Shown here piece after piece: positions 10,155-18,450 of a stretch of 64,000 nucleotides of DNA. The translations under genes were made by a program, and so were the position numbers. The notes below the pieces were generated by a model, which searched no databases, was not told the DNA's origin, and was given only the letters and a program-made list of their open reading frames with translations. Source of the stretch: Alphaproteobacteria bacterium. Its GTDB lineage: Bacteria > Pseudomonadota > Alphaproteobacteria > Rhizobiales > OSC116. The DNA is taken from positions 22,996 to 86,995 of the forward strand of contig NVQL02000015.1 in assembly GCA_002400495.2 (NCBI GenBank), read 5' to 3'. Each line of letters begins with the position of its first letter. The stretch's first letter is position 1.

Positions 10155-10473
10155 ATGCTTGGCACTGCGTGCGTTCGCTCCGCTCTCTAGCCACGCCTAA
10201 CGGCGACGCGCAGTCGCGCTTGCCTCAGCTTAAAGGCTTCGGACTCTTTTCCCAAGCAAAGCACAATGAGTAAACTATTTAGCACCTATACTCGGTGCTT
10301 CGCCAAACTCTAGCTAACTTAGCTCACTAAGCATAATGCGGTTAGGTTGGGTGGTGAGTTTACATCCGACCAGCGGCTGAGTGGCTTAGCTAGAGAGCGG
10401 AGCGAACGCACGCAGTGCCAAACATAATGCAGACTTCCAGAGCCTAGGCAGGAGTGCTACCCTGTATAGGCTG
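10153..10473 (+). repeat. Dispersed palindromic intergenic repeat, copy B, with long terminal inverted repeats
   Basis: TTATGCTTGGCACTGCGTGCGTTCGCTCCGCTCTCTAG (10153-10190) is the inverse of 10390-10427 with one mismatch; it continues to AACTTCCAGAGC-like and GCAGGAGTGCTACCCTGTATAGGCTG blocks. Confidence 0.88.
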
Positions 10474-10515
10474 TAAAAAGACAGTTGCTTGGTGACGTTT
10501 ACCATCTTAAAATAG

Positions 10516-11541
10516 GTGTATATGAAAATCTCAGAAGTAAAAACACATGCAAAGCATTGGGCTGAAGATAATATTTCTAACCTCAGTGGGTTTGTTGGAG
10601 CTTATTTAACGGGTTCGACAATCTGGAAGAATGAGGATGAGCTGCATGCGCCTAGTTCTGATGTGGATATATTTATTGTCATGCAAACTGATGAATTGCC
10701 AGCGAAAATTGGTAAGATAAATTATCAAAATGTTACGTTAGAAATTAATTTCATTAATTTTGCCAGCATTTCCGATCCACGGGTTATATTGGCGCAATAT
10801 CACATTGCCAATGCCTTTTATAAAGACTCGATATTGCTTGACCCCTTGGGGCAATTGGCGCCGATCCTCAAGGCTGTTAAGGCGCAATTTGCTGAACCTA
10901 TTTGGGTGACAAAAAGATGTGAAGATGCTCGAGAAAATGCTAAAAACTGGCTAAAAGTATTTCAGCAAGCTTCGGAATTACACGATCAAATCACGGCTCT
11001 GTTTTTTGCGGCTGGTGTTACGACTCACATGCTATTGGTGGCGGGGTTGAAAAACCCGACGATTCGGCGGCGCTATGTTGAATGTAACATTCTGCTGCAG
11101 CAATGTGATTATGGCGATATTTGTAACGCTCTGCTGACTACGCTTGGCAGCCAAAGTCTGAGCCAACAAACCGTCTTAGATCATCTGAACAAATTAAATG
11201 AGCATTTTACGACGGCCTGTAAAGTTATGAAATCACCTTATATGTTTGCGGCAGATATGAGTATGGATTTAAAATCCATCGCGATTGGTGGCAGCGCTGA
11301 AATGATTGAGGCTGGATATCATAGAGAGGCGGTGTTTTGGCTGATTGCCATTTATGGCCGCAGCCGCGCGGTTATATATGCTGATGGCAGTGAGGCACAA
11401 TTAAATGCCATTGATGCCGATTTATGGAGCTTGCTTAATGATTTAGGCATTGATAACCAGCAAGACATGGATATACGTGCCACAATGATTGCAGATGACA
11501 TTGAAACTACGTGGCAAATCGCGATGAAAATTATAGCTTAA
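10516..11541 (+). CDS. Nucleotidyltransferase-domain protein of unknown function
   Basis: 341 aa; YLTGSTIWKNEDELHAPSSDVDIFIV resembles the GS...DxD motif of the Pol-beta NTase fold. Confidence 0.6.
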   Translation: MYMKISEVKTHAKHWAEDNISNLSGFVGAYLTGSTIWKNEDELHAPSSDVDIFIVMQTDELPAKIGKINYQNVTLEINFINFASISDPRVILAQYHIANAFYKDSILLDPLGQLAPILKAVKAQFAEPIWVTKRCEDARENAKNWLKVFQQASELHDQITALFFAAGVTTHMLLVAGLKNPTIRRRYVECNILLQQCDYGDICNALLTTLGSQSLSQQTVLDHLNKLNEHFTTACKVMKSPYMFAADMSMDLKSIAIGGSAEMIEAGYHREAVFWLIAIYGRSRAVIYADGSEAQLNAIDADLWSLLNDLGIDNQQDMDIRATMIADDIETTWQIAMKIIA

Positions 11542-12665
11542 ATTAATTTATAAGTAACGCAGCCTGTGTCGTCGTAGGTTTTGAGTTTTTTCTTGAGCGT
11601 GCTGCGTTTTAGCAAACCAGATTGGGTATCAACTTTACCAACCACTGAGGCTGAATTTAGCGTTGCAGCATGGGCGGCATCTTGTATCGATGCGCCATCA
11701 ACCAAAAGTGAGGCAAATGTCGAGAAGAAAGCATCGCCAGCGCCTGCTGTGCCTTTCACTTCAACTTTATTGGCCTTGCAAAAATACATGCCGTCTTTGG
11801 TGCCAATATAAGCGCCTTCTTTGCCATTGGTCAGCACAAAGGTTTCAATGCCCAAATCAATAATGGTGGCGAAAAAATCACCTAATGACATTGTAAAGCC
11901 GCCCGAAGATAAGCCGTTGGCTACCAATTCTGGTATATTCTCGGATTCATCACCAACATTGATTAACGGATGGGTTTTGGATAGTTTGGCTTTTTTGGCA
12001 TCTCTTAAAATGAGTGGTATTAATTTGGCGGTCTCTGCGGAGTTTAAAGACAATATATCAATCAGCTTCAAACTTTTAAAGAAATCTTCACTGCGTGATG
12101 ACAATTGGCGAATGCCAGGGTTGGCCGCCACTTTGGCACCAGATTGTTTGGCCAAAGCCACAATGTGTGGAAAGGCCGCGCTTGAATCGCCTGAAAGACC
12201 TGTGATGTAAACCAAATCCATGCCAGCAAAATGTTCAGCCCTCACTTCATCGGAACGCAAACGGGTGTTAGCACCGCGCGCGACAAATATGGTTGGGTTT
12301 TTAACATGCGATGAAACCATGATAGAGCGGCCAGTGGCGGCTTTTTCAGTGACAATCACATGATCGGCATTGATACCTTCTTTTGCATAGACGTCAGTTA
12401 CATTAACACCTGCATAGTCATCACCAATTTTAACGATGGACGACATATCAAAGCCCAACCGCGCCATAGACACAGCCGCATTGGTGGCACCGCCGCCAAC
12501 AAAGGCTTCAATGCTTTCGGCTTCGACTTTGTGGCCTTCTTCAAACAATAGATAAGAAGAGGTGGCGTTATGCATGGTCATCCGTTCAATGAATTCATCT
12601 TCAATGATGGCGATAAAATCATTTGTTGCGCCGCCGATGGTAATGGCTTTCATAGTGGCATCCAC
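11538..12665 (-). CDS. PfkB-family carbohydrate/adenosine kinase
   Basis: 375 aa; GGGATNAAVSMARLG and C-terminal GTAGAGDAFFSTFAS (PfkB signatures). Confidence 0.88.
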   Translation of the reverse strand: MDATMKAITIGGATNDFIAIIEDEFIERMTMHNATSSYLLFEEGHKVEAESIEAFVGGGATNAAVSMARLGFDMSSIVKIGDDYAGVNVTDVYAKEGINADHVIVTEKAATGRSIMVSSHVKNPTIFVARGANTRLRSDEVRAEHFAGMDLVYITGLSGDSSAAFPHIVALAKQSGAKVAANPGIRQLSSRSEDFFKSLKLIDILSLNSAETAKLIPLILRDAKKAKLSKTHPLINVGDESENIPELVANGLSSGGFTMSLGDFFATIIDLGIETFVLTNGKEGAYIGTKDGMYFCKANKVEVKGTAGAGDAFFSTFASLLVDGASIQDAAHAATLNSASVVGKVDTQSGLLKRSTLKKKLKTYDDTGCVTYKLI

Positions 12666-12692
12666 TTAAATTATTATTTTTACATTTCATAT

Positions 12693-12721
12693 GCCAGCGG
12701 GGGTTTTTCTCCCCCGCTGGC
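12693..12721. terminator. Strong inverted repeat between aldolase and kinase genes (terminator or mRNA-stabilising hairpin)
   Basis: GCCAGCGGGGG-TTTTTCT-CCCCCGCTGGC; no clear T-tract on either side. Confidence 0.5.
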
Positions 12722-12746
12722 TAAACTTATATGTCCAGGTGGACGA

Positions 12747-13838
12747 TTATTTGGCGATAGATTTGCCATAAGATTGCAGGTCTTTAAACGATTCAACCAT
12801 ACGATCAGCAAAACCAATTTCGCAAGCCCGCACCCATTTACGTGGGTCGTAAAACTTCTTATATGGTGTGCCGTCTGCGGGGTCGATTTGGTGCTTAAAT
12901 GCAATGGCGTGGGCATCTACATAGTCACCAATTGGTTTGGCATAGGCAAATTGAGTGTCGGTGTCGATGTTCATTTTGAACACTCCATAACCCAATGCTT
13001 CGGCAATTTTGGCTTTTTCTGAGCCTGAACCGCCATGGAAAACCAAATGCAGTGGATTGTCAGCTAAATTGTGCGTTTTTTGAACTAAAGACTGAGAGTT
13101 TTTCAAAATTTCTGGGCGCAATTCAACATTGCCTGGCTTGTAAACGCCATGGACGTTGCCAAAACTTGCAGCTACAGAGAAATGGCCGATTGGGTTGAGC
13201 AGGTCGTAAGCTGCCAAAACATCTTCAGGTTGGGTGTAAAGATGGTCGGTATTGGCGCCTTCTTCAAGGTCATGACCAACGCCATCTTCTTCGCCGCCGG
13301 TGATGCCCAATTCAATCTCCAGCGACATATCGATTTTGGCCATACGTTCTAAATAACGGGCAGATGTTTCAAGGTTTACGCTTGTGTCTTCTTCGGACAA
13401 GTCAATCATATGGCTCGAGAATAATGGATGGCCGTGAATTTTGTAATAAGCTTCACCAAAATCAAGCAGGCCGTCAATCCATGGTAGGAATTTACGGTTG
13501 GCATGATCGGTATGCAAAACAACTGCCACGCCATAATGTTCGGCCATTAAATGCACGTGATGGCAGGCTGATACGCCGCCTTTTACACGGGCTGTATGCG
13601 AGTCGGCCAATGAAGGGCCGCCAAAAAATGCCGCGCCACCATTTGACATCTGAATGATGATGTCAGAGCCAGCTTTTGCCGCTGCTTCTAGTGCCGCATT
13701 GGCAGTGCTGGTGCTGGTTACGTTAACCGCAGGCAATGCATAGCCGCCAGATTTGCATGCATCGACCAATTCGAAATATGCTTTACCAGTCACAACGCCT
13801 GGTTTTAAAGAATTCGTACCCATAATTTTTCCCTTCAT
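12747..13838 (-). CDS. fbaA: Class II fructose-bisphosphate aldolase (FbaA type)
   Basis: 363 aa; YALPAVNVTSTSTANAALEAAAKAGSDIIIQMSNGGAAFFGG; VVLHTDHANRKFLPWIDGLL. Confidence 0.93.
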   Translation of the reverse strand: MKGKIMGTNSLKPGVVTGKAYFELVDACKSGGYALPAVNVTSTSTANAALEAAAKAGSDIIIQMSNGGAAFFGGPSLADSHTARVKGGVSACHHVHLMAEHYGVAVVLHTDHANRKFLPWIDGLLDFGEAYYKIHGHPLFSSHMIDLSEEDTSVNLETSARYLERMAKIDMSLEIELGITGGEEDGVGHDLEEGANTDHLYTQPEDVLAAYDLLNPIGHFSVAASFGNVHGVYKPGNVELRPEILKNSQSLVQKTHNLADNPLHLVFHGGSGSEKAKIAEALGYGVFKMNIDTDTQFAYAKPIGDYVDAHAIAFKHQIDPADGTPYKKFYDPRKWVRACEIGFADRMVESFKDLQSYGKSIAK

Positions 13839-13943
13839 GAGTTATTCAAAATTATCATTCTTGGTTATTCTTAAAGGCCTAATCGTTGCCCCTAATTTAC
13901 TCAATTTACCCGTTTTATTCAAGCGCAAACGCCATCTACCATG

Positions 13944-14723
13944 TTAGACAATAGACGGAAAGCGTGTGGTTTTTACATCCAATTGCAGTTCAGTTACAAA
14001 ATCATAGCTGTCGCCACGATAGAATGAGCGGGTAAATTCGACCGCGCGGCCATCCTTTAAATACGAGCGTCTTTCCATATAAAGCGCGACGCTATTGGCA
14101 CCCAGATTCAGCAATTCGGCCATTTCGGGGCTGAATAGCTCGGCGCGCAAACGCTGCAAGGCGCGGTATGGGCGGTGATTTGTCGAGGTTAGCACATCGT
14201 ATAAAGACAGGGTGACCAGATCTGGCGAGGGCAAAAATATGCGCGGCACGGTGGTATATTCAATGGCCACCGGTTTATCTGCACCATAACGTATACGCGC
14301 CAAGCGCGAAACTTCGGTACCGGGTGATATATTCAACGCCATGGCCTCTTCGGGGCTGGCAACGCCAATAGAGCGGTCAAGCCACTTTACTCCCGGGGTC
14401 ATGCCGCGTTTGGCCATTTCTTCTGTAAAGCCAGTGAGTTTGGACATTGGCTGTTCCATACGGCCTTTGACGAATGTGCCCGCACCTTGGCGTTGGACAA
14501 GCAAGCCTTCATCTACCAGTTCACGCACGGCTTTGCGCACCGTCACGCGTGAAATGCCCAAGTCGGCTGCAATGTCGCGTTCGGCAGGAATGGCATCATC
14601 AACTGCAATAGCACCAAGCTCCATAGCTTCTTTAATCAATTGTTGTAATTGACGATAAAGCGGAGTTGGGCTGCCTTCATTAAGATGGAAATTTGAAAAT
14701 ACTGTACTCTCAGATTTTGCCAT
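13944..14723 (-). CDS. GntR-family regulator with UTRA domain (HutC/NagR type)
   Basis: 259 aa; IPAERDIAADLGISRVTVRKAVRELVDEGLLVQRQGAGTFV plus C-terminal UTRA. Confidence 0.9.
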   Translation of the reverse strand: MAKSESTVFSNFHLNEGSPTPLYRQLQQLIKEAMELGAIAVDDAIPAERDIAADLGISRVTVRKAVRELVDEGLLVQRQGAGTFVKGRMEQPMSKLTGFTEEMAKRGMTPGVKWLDRSIGVASPEEAMALNISPGTEVSRLARIRYGADKPVAIEYTTVPRIFLPSPDLVTLSLYDVLTSTNHRPYRALQRLRAELFSPEMAELLNLGANSVALYMERRSYLKDGRAVEFTRSFYRGDSYDFVTELQLDVKTTRFPSIV

Positions 14724-14844
14724 TGTGATGTGCCTTATTCAATTTCACGAAGAAGCTGTTCAAATAATATTATGCATCATATGTACCAATTTAACCATTT
14801 AGTCCATAGAATATCGTAATATTGGCTAAAAATATGATAAACCA

Positions 14845-14880
14845 TAATACCAATGTGATACCATTTTTACGTTGGTATTA
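14845..14880. promoter_or_regulatory. Candidate GntR operator: inverted TAATACCAA...TTGGTATTA
   Basis: Perfect 9-bp inverted repeat, 18 bp apart, with a further ATACCA inside; more half-sites at 14968-14975 and 15098-15105. Confidence 0.45.
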
Positions 14881-15039
14881 CCCTGTGGAAATATTACTTT
14901 ATATTATATTTATCAGATAGTTATCTAACTACCATTTTAGTAAATATTGTGTATTGGGGGTAAAACATAATACCATTCATACAAATTATTGACAGAGGTA
15001 TTGTATTGGTTTCTAGATCGGCTATAAATATATTGTGAA

Positions 15040-15270
15040 CTTTTGTTGGACACGTTTTTTGTCAGAGTGCTCTTCGGAGCACACGCCCAATTTAATCTGG
15101 TATTATAACATACGCCCAATTTTTGTTATAAGTGAAAGTTAAACTTCGGTTTAATAGTGTTCATTGGTTTACAATCCTACCTTTGGTTGGCCCTTTAACC
15201 GCTCCATATCATTCTTTTAGAATGATTGGTGCGGTTTATCTTTGGCCCTTGGCCAAAGATAAACCTTTTT
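15040..15270 (+). ncRNA. Candidate structured non-coding RNA (5' end uncertain)
   Basis: Noncoding stretch with GTGCTC-TTCG-GAGCAC, TTATAACA...TGTTATAA, GTTAAAC-TTCG-GTTTAAT, an approximately 16-bp imperfect stem at 15200-15236, and an intrinsic terminator. Confidence 0.4.
15233..15270 (+). terminator. Intrinsic terminator
   Basis: GGTTTATCTTTGGCC-CTT-GGCCAAAGATAAACC followed by TTTTT; 15-bp perfect stem. Confidence 0.8.
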
Positions 15271-15273
15271 ATG

Positions 15274-15812
15274 TCAGGCCACTGCGTGCGCGATGCTCCG
15301 CATCGCTTGCTAAGCCACTCAGCCGCTGGTCAGATGCGAATTCGGCACCCCAATTATACTCATTAAGCTAAGTTAGCTGGAGTTTGGCGAAGCTCCGAAT
15401 TCTGGTGGTATCCTTGTTGATGCTCTGGAAGAAGTTTTTTGTTTGGCACTGCACCCCAAGGGCACTTTGTCGCTTCGCTCGGGCGCGTGCGTTCGCTCCG
15501 CTCTCTAGCTAAGCCACTCAGCCGCTGGTCGGGAGCAGATGCACCACCCAATCTAACCGCATTACGCTTAGTGAGCTAGAGCTTGGCGAAACTCCGCATT
15601 CTGGTGCCATGCTGTAAATTCAGAATTTGCTACTTGATGCCAAGCTGTCTGTCATGGAAAAAGGGTCCGAAGCCCTTGGGCTGAGGCAAGCGCGACTGCG
15701 CGTCGCCGTTAGGCGTGGCAAGAGAGCGGAGCGAACGCACGCTAGTGCTTATAGAGAGCAACGCGAACGATAAAAGAGAGGCGCAGCCGAACGAAAAAAT
15801 GCATCACCAAAC
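15274..15812 (-). repeat. Dispersed palindromic repeat, copy C (compound: a partial plus a full unit, inverted relative to A/B)
   Basis: Contains CTAAGCCACTCAGCCGCTGGTC twice; 22-bp inverted arms GCGTGCGTTCGCTCCGCTCTCT (15485-15506) and 15721-15742. Confidence 0.82.
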
Positions 15813-15817
15813 GCAAG

Positions 15818-15844
15818 AAGGGGCGAACTAAAAGTTCGCCCCTT
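15818..15844 (-). terminator. Hairpin downstream of rpsA
   Basis: AAGGGGCGAACT-AAA-AGTTCGCCCCTT, 12-bp perfect stem; T-tract weak. Confidence 0.55.
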
Positions 15845-15869
15845 CGGAATTAAAGCTTGTTCAGAACTA

Positions 15870-17564
15870 TCAGTCCTGTTTATTCAAAGCTGCACCAAGA
15901 ATATCACCAAGTGATGCACCTGAGTCGCTTGAGCCATATTGTGCGACTGCTTCTTTTTCTTCAGCAATTTCTAGTGCTTTGATTGAAACAGATACACGGC
16001 GTGAGCGGGCATCGAATTGCGTGATGCGGGCATCCAAAGTTTCGCCAACTTTAAAGTTGTCGGCATTTTGGTTGTCACGGTCACGCGATAGGTCATTACG
16101 GCGGATGGTGGTGGTTAAACCTGAATCGCCGATTGAAACTTCGACACCATCGTTAGATACACCGATAACTTCACAAGTTACAACAGCACCGCGTTTAAGG
16201 CCAGTTGCAGCTGAATCGCCCATTGGGTCTGCACCTAATTGTTTGATGCCAAGGCTAATGCGTTCTTTGTCGGTATCGACATCAAGCACAACAGCTTTCA
16301 CTTCTTGACCTTTTTTGAACTCTTTAATGGCTTCATCGCCAGAAATGTTCCAATCAAGATCTGACAAATGCACCATGCCGTCTACATCGCCATCAAGGCC
16401 GATGAATAGGCCGAATTCAGTGATGTTCTTAACTTCACCTTCAATTTCGGTACCTGCTGCATATGTTTCAGCAAATTTAAGCCATGGGTTGTCGAGGCAT
16501 TGTTTAAGGCCAAGTGAAATACGGCGTTTTGAAGGATCAACTTCAAGCACCATAACTTCAACTTCTTGGCTGGTTGCCACGATTTTACCAGGATGGATGT
16601 TTTTCTTAGTCCAGCTCATTTCAGAAACATGAACAAGGCCTTCAATGCCGTCATTCAATTCTACAAATGCACCATAATCAGTGATGTTGGTAACTGTACC
16701 TGTGAAACGTGCGCCGATTGGGAATTTAGCATCAACTTCTGACCAAGGATCAGCTTGTAGTTGCTTCATGCCAAGGCTAATGCGTTGGGTATCTGGGTTG
16801 ATTTTAACGATTTGAACTTGAACCGCTTCGCCAACTGTCAGAACTTCTGAAGGATGATTGATGCGTTTCCATGCAATGTCTGTAACATGCAATAGGCCAT
16901 CAATGCCGCCAAGGTCAACAAATGCACCATAATCGGTGATGTTCTTAACGATGCCTTCCATTTCTTGGCCTTCTGCAAGGTTAGCCACAATGTCAGCACG
17001 TTGTTCGGCACGAGCTTCTTCGAGGATTGAGCGACGTGATACAACAATGTTGCCACGGCGTTTGTCCATTTTTAGAACTTGGAAAGGTTGTGAGATGTTC
17101 ATCAACGGTGCGATGTCGCGGATCGGGCGGATGTCTACTTGTGAACCAGGTAGGAAGGCAATTGCGCCATCCAGATCAACAGTGAAACCACCTTTAACGC
17201 GGCCAAAAATTACGCCAGTGACTTTTTCGCCAGCTTCAGACGCTTTTTCAAGACGGATCCAGCTTTCTTCACGACGGGCTTTTTCGCGGCTTAGCATCGC
17301 TTCGCCCATGGCGTTTTCTACACGTTCAAGATAAACTTCAACTTTATCGCCAACAGAAAGATTGTTTTCTTCGCCAGCAACTTGGAATTCTTTGAGAGGA
17401 ATACGACCCTCTGTTTTTAGGCCTACATCGATAATCGCAAGGTCGTTTTCAATAGCAAGCACTGTGCCTGTTACAACTGAACCTTCTTCGATGCTGGTGT
17501 CTGCAAGTGACTCATTTAATAATAGTTCAAAGTCATCCATGCTTGGATTTAGGGATTCTGACAT
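15870..17564 (-). CDS. rpsA: 30S ribosomal protein S1
   Basis: 564 aa with repeated S1 domains (NITDYGAFVDLGGIDGLLHVTDIAWKRINHPSE...). Confidence 0.97.
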   Translation of the reverse strand: MSESLNPSMDDFELLLNESLADTSIEEGSVVTGTVLAIENDLAIIDVGLKTEGRIPLKEFQVAGEENNLSVGDKVEVYLERVENAMGEAMLSREKARREESWIRLEKASEAGEKVTGVIFGRVKGGFTVDLDGAIAFLPGSQVDIRPIRDIAPLMNISQPFQVLKMDKRRGNIVVSRRSILEEARAEQRADIVANLAEGQEMEGIVKNITDYGAFVDLGGIDGLLHVTDIAWKRINHPSEVLTVGEAVQVQIVKINPDTQRISLGMKQLQADPWSEVDAKFPIGARFTGTVTNITDYGAFVELNDGIEGLVHVSEMSWTKKNIHPGKIVATSQEVEVMVLEVDPSKRRISLGLKQCLDNPWLKFAETYAAGTEIEGEVKNITEFGLFIGLDGDVDGMVHLSDLDWNISGDEAIKEFKKGQEVKAVVLDVDTDKERISLGIKQLGADPMGDSAATGLKRGAVVTCEVIGVSNDGVEVSIGDSGLTTTIRRNDLSRDRDNQNADNFKVGETLDARITQFDARSRRVSVSIKALEIAEEKEAVAQYGSSDSGASLGDILGAALNKQD

Positions 17565-17714
17565 TCAAATGTCTCCGGTTTCATATAGTGTTGGCCAATT
17601 GTTGATCAACTGGTCTTCAACCATTTACACATGCAAATGACTGCGTTTGGGTATCTGCCCTTAAGTTTAAGCGCAAATGTTGATTGATGTGAACTTGGCC
17701 GTTGGCTATAAAAA

Positions 17715-18350
17715 TTAAGCAAGTTTAGCGTCTATATAAGCTGACATGGCTTCAACGACGCCATCTATAGACAGTTTTGTCGTATCAATCAAGTGCGCAT
17801 CTTGGGCTTTTTTCATCGGTGAAGCGGCTCTGGTGCTGTCTCTGTGGTCACGCGCTTCTATGGCGGCGGTCACTTGGGCCAATGTATCAGCCTTGCCTTT
17901 GGCTTGGTAGTCAGCAAATCTGCGGCTTGCACGCGATTCCAAGCTGGCAATGACCCAGAATTTAAGGTCGGCATTGGGGAATACAACGGTGCCGATGTCG
18001 CGTCCATCAACGACCGCACTGCCTTGCTGAGCGGCAAATTTTTGTTGAAGCACAGTGATTAAATTGCGAACTTCGGGGATAACTGCCACTTTGGAGGCCA
18101 TGATGCCGCCTTGCATGCTGCGCGCTTGGGCGGGTGGGTTGTCTAAATTATCGGTGGTAATTTGATGAGCTGCGGCTATTGCGGCTTTGACGAATGCGGC
18201 GTTATCTTGGAAAATTTGACCAATGAGATTAACACCAGTGAGGCGATATAGCAGGCCAGAATCTAAGTGTAAAAAACCATATTTTTGGGCAATGAGTTTG
18301 GCAACTGTGCCTTTGCCCGAAGCTTCGGGGCCATCAATGGCAATGATCAT
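17715..18350 (-). CDS. cmk: Cytidylate kinase
   Basis: 211 aa; MIIAIDGPEASGKGTVAKLIAQKYGFLHLDSGLLYR; upstream of rpsA as in many proteobacteria. Confidence 0.95.
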   Translation of the reverse strand: MIIAIDGPEASGKGTVAKLIAQKYGFLHLDSGLLYRLTGVNLIGQIFQDNAAFVKAAIAAAHQITTDNLDNPPAQARSMQGGIMASKVAVIPEVRNLITVLQQKFAAQQGSAVVDGRDIGTVVFPNADLKFWVIASLESRASRRFADYQAKGKADTLAQVTAAIEARDHRDSTRAASPMKKAQDAHLIDTTKLSIDGVVEAMSAYIDAKLA

Positions 18351-18450
18351 GAAAGGGGTTCCTGTTTATGATGAGTTTTAATGGAAAAAGAGGGGGGTGT
18401 CGATGAGTTTTTTGGGTTACTTGAGGCTTTCGTGGTTTTATATTTGGCCC

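Noticed and set aside
10516-11541. Toxin-antitoxin (MNT/HEPN or AbiEii-type) system
   Set aside because: No partner antitoxin or HEPN ORF adjacent; the protein is 341 aa and stands alone.
12693-12721. Canonical rho-independent terminator
   Set aside because: Strong stem but no T-tract on either strand; kept only as a hairpin with moderate confidence.
15132-15551. ORFs 15132..15371(+) and 15363..15551(-)
   Set aside because: The first spans a strong terminator and enters repeat copy C; the second is wholly inside the repeat. Neither has family resemblance.
16936-17334. Antisense ORFs over rpsA, xseA, purD and other conserved genes
   Set aside because: Overlap strongly supported conserved CDSs and show no recognisable domains.
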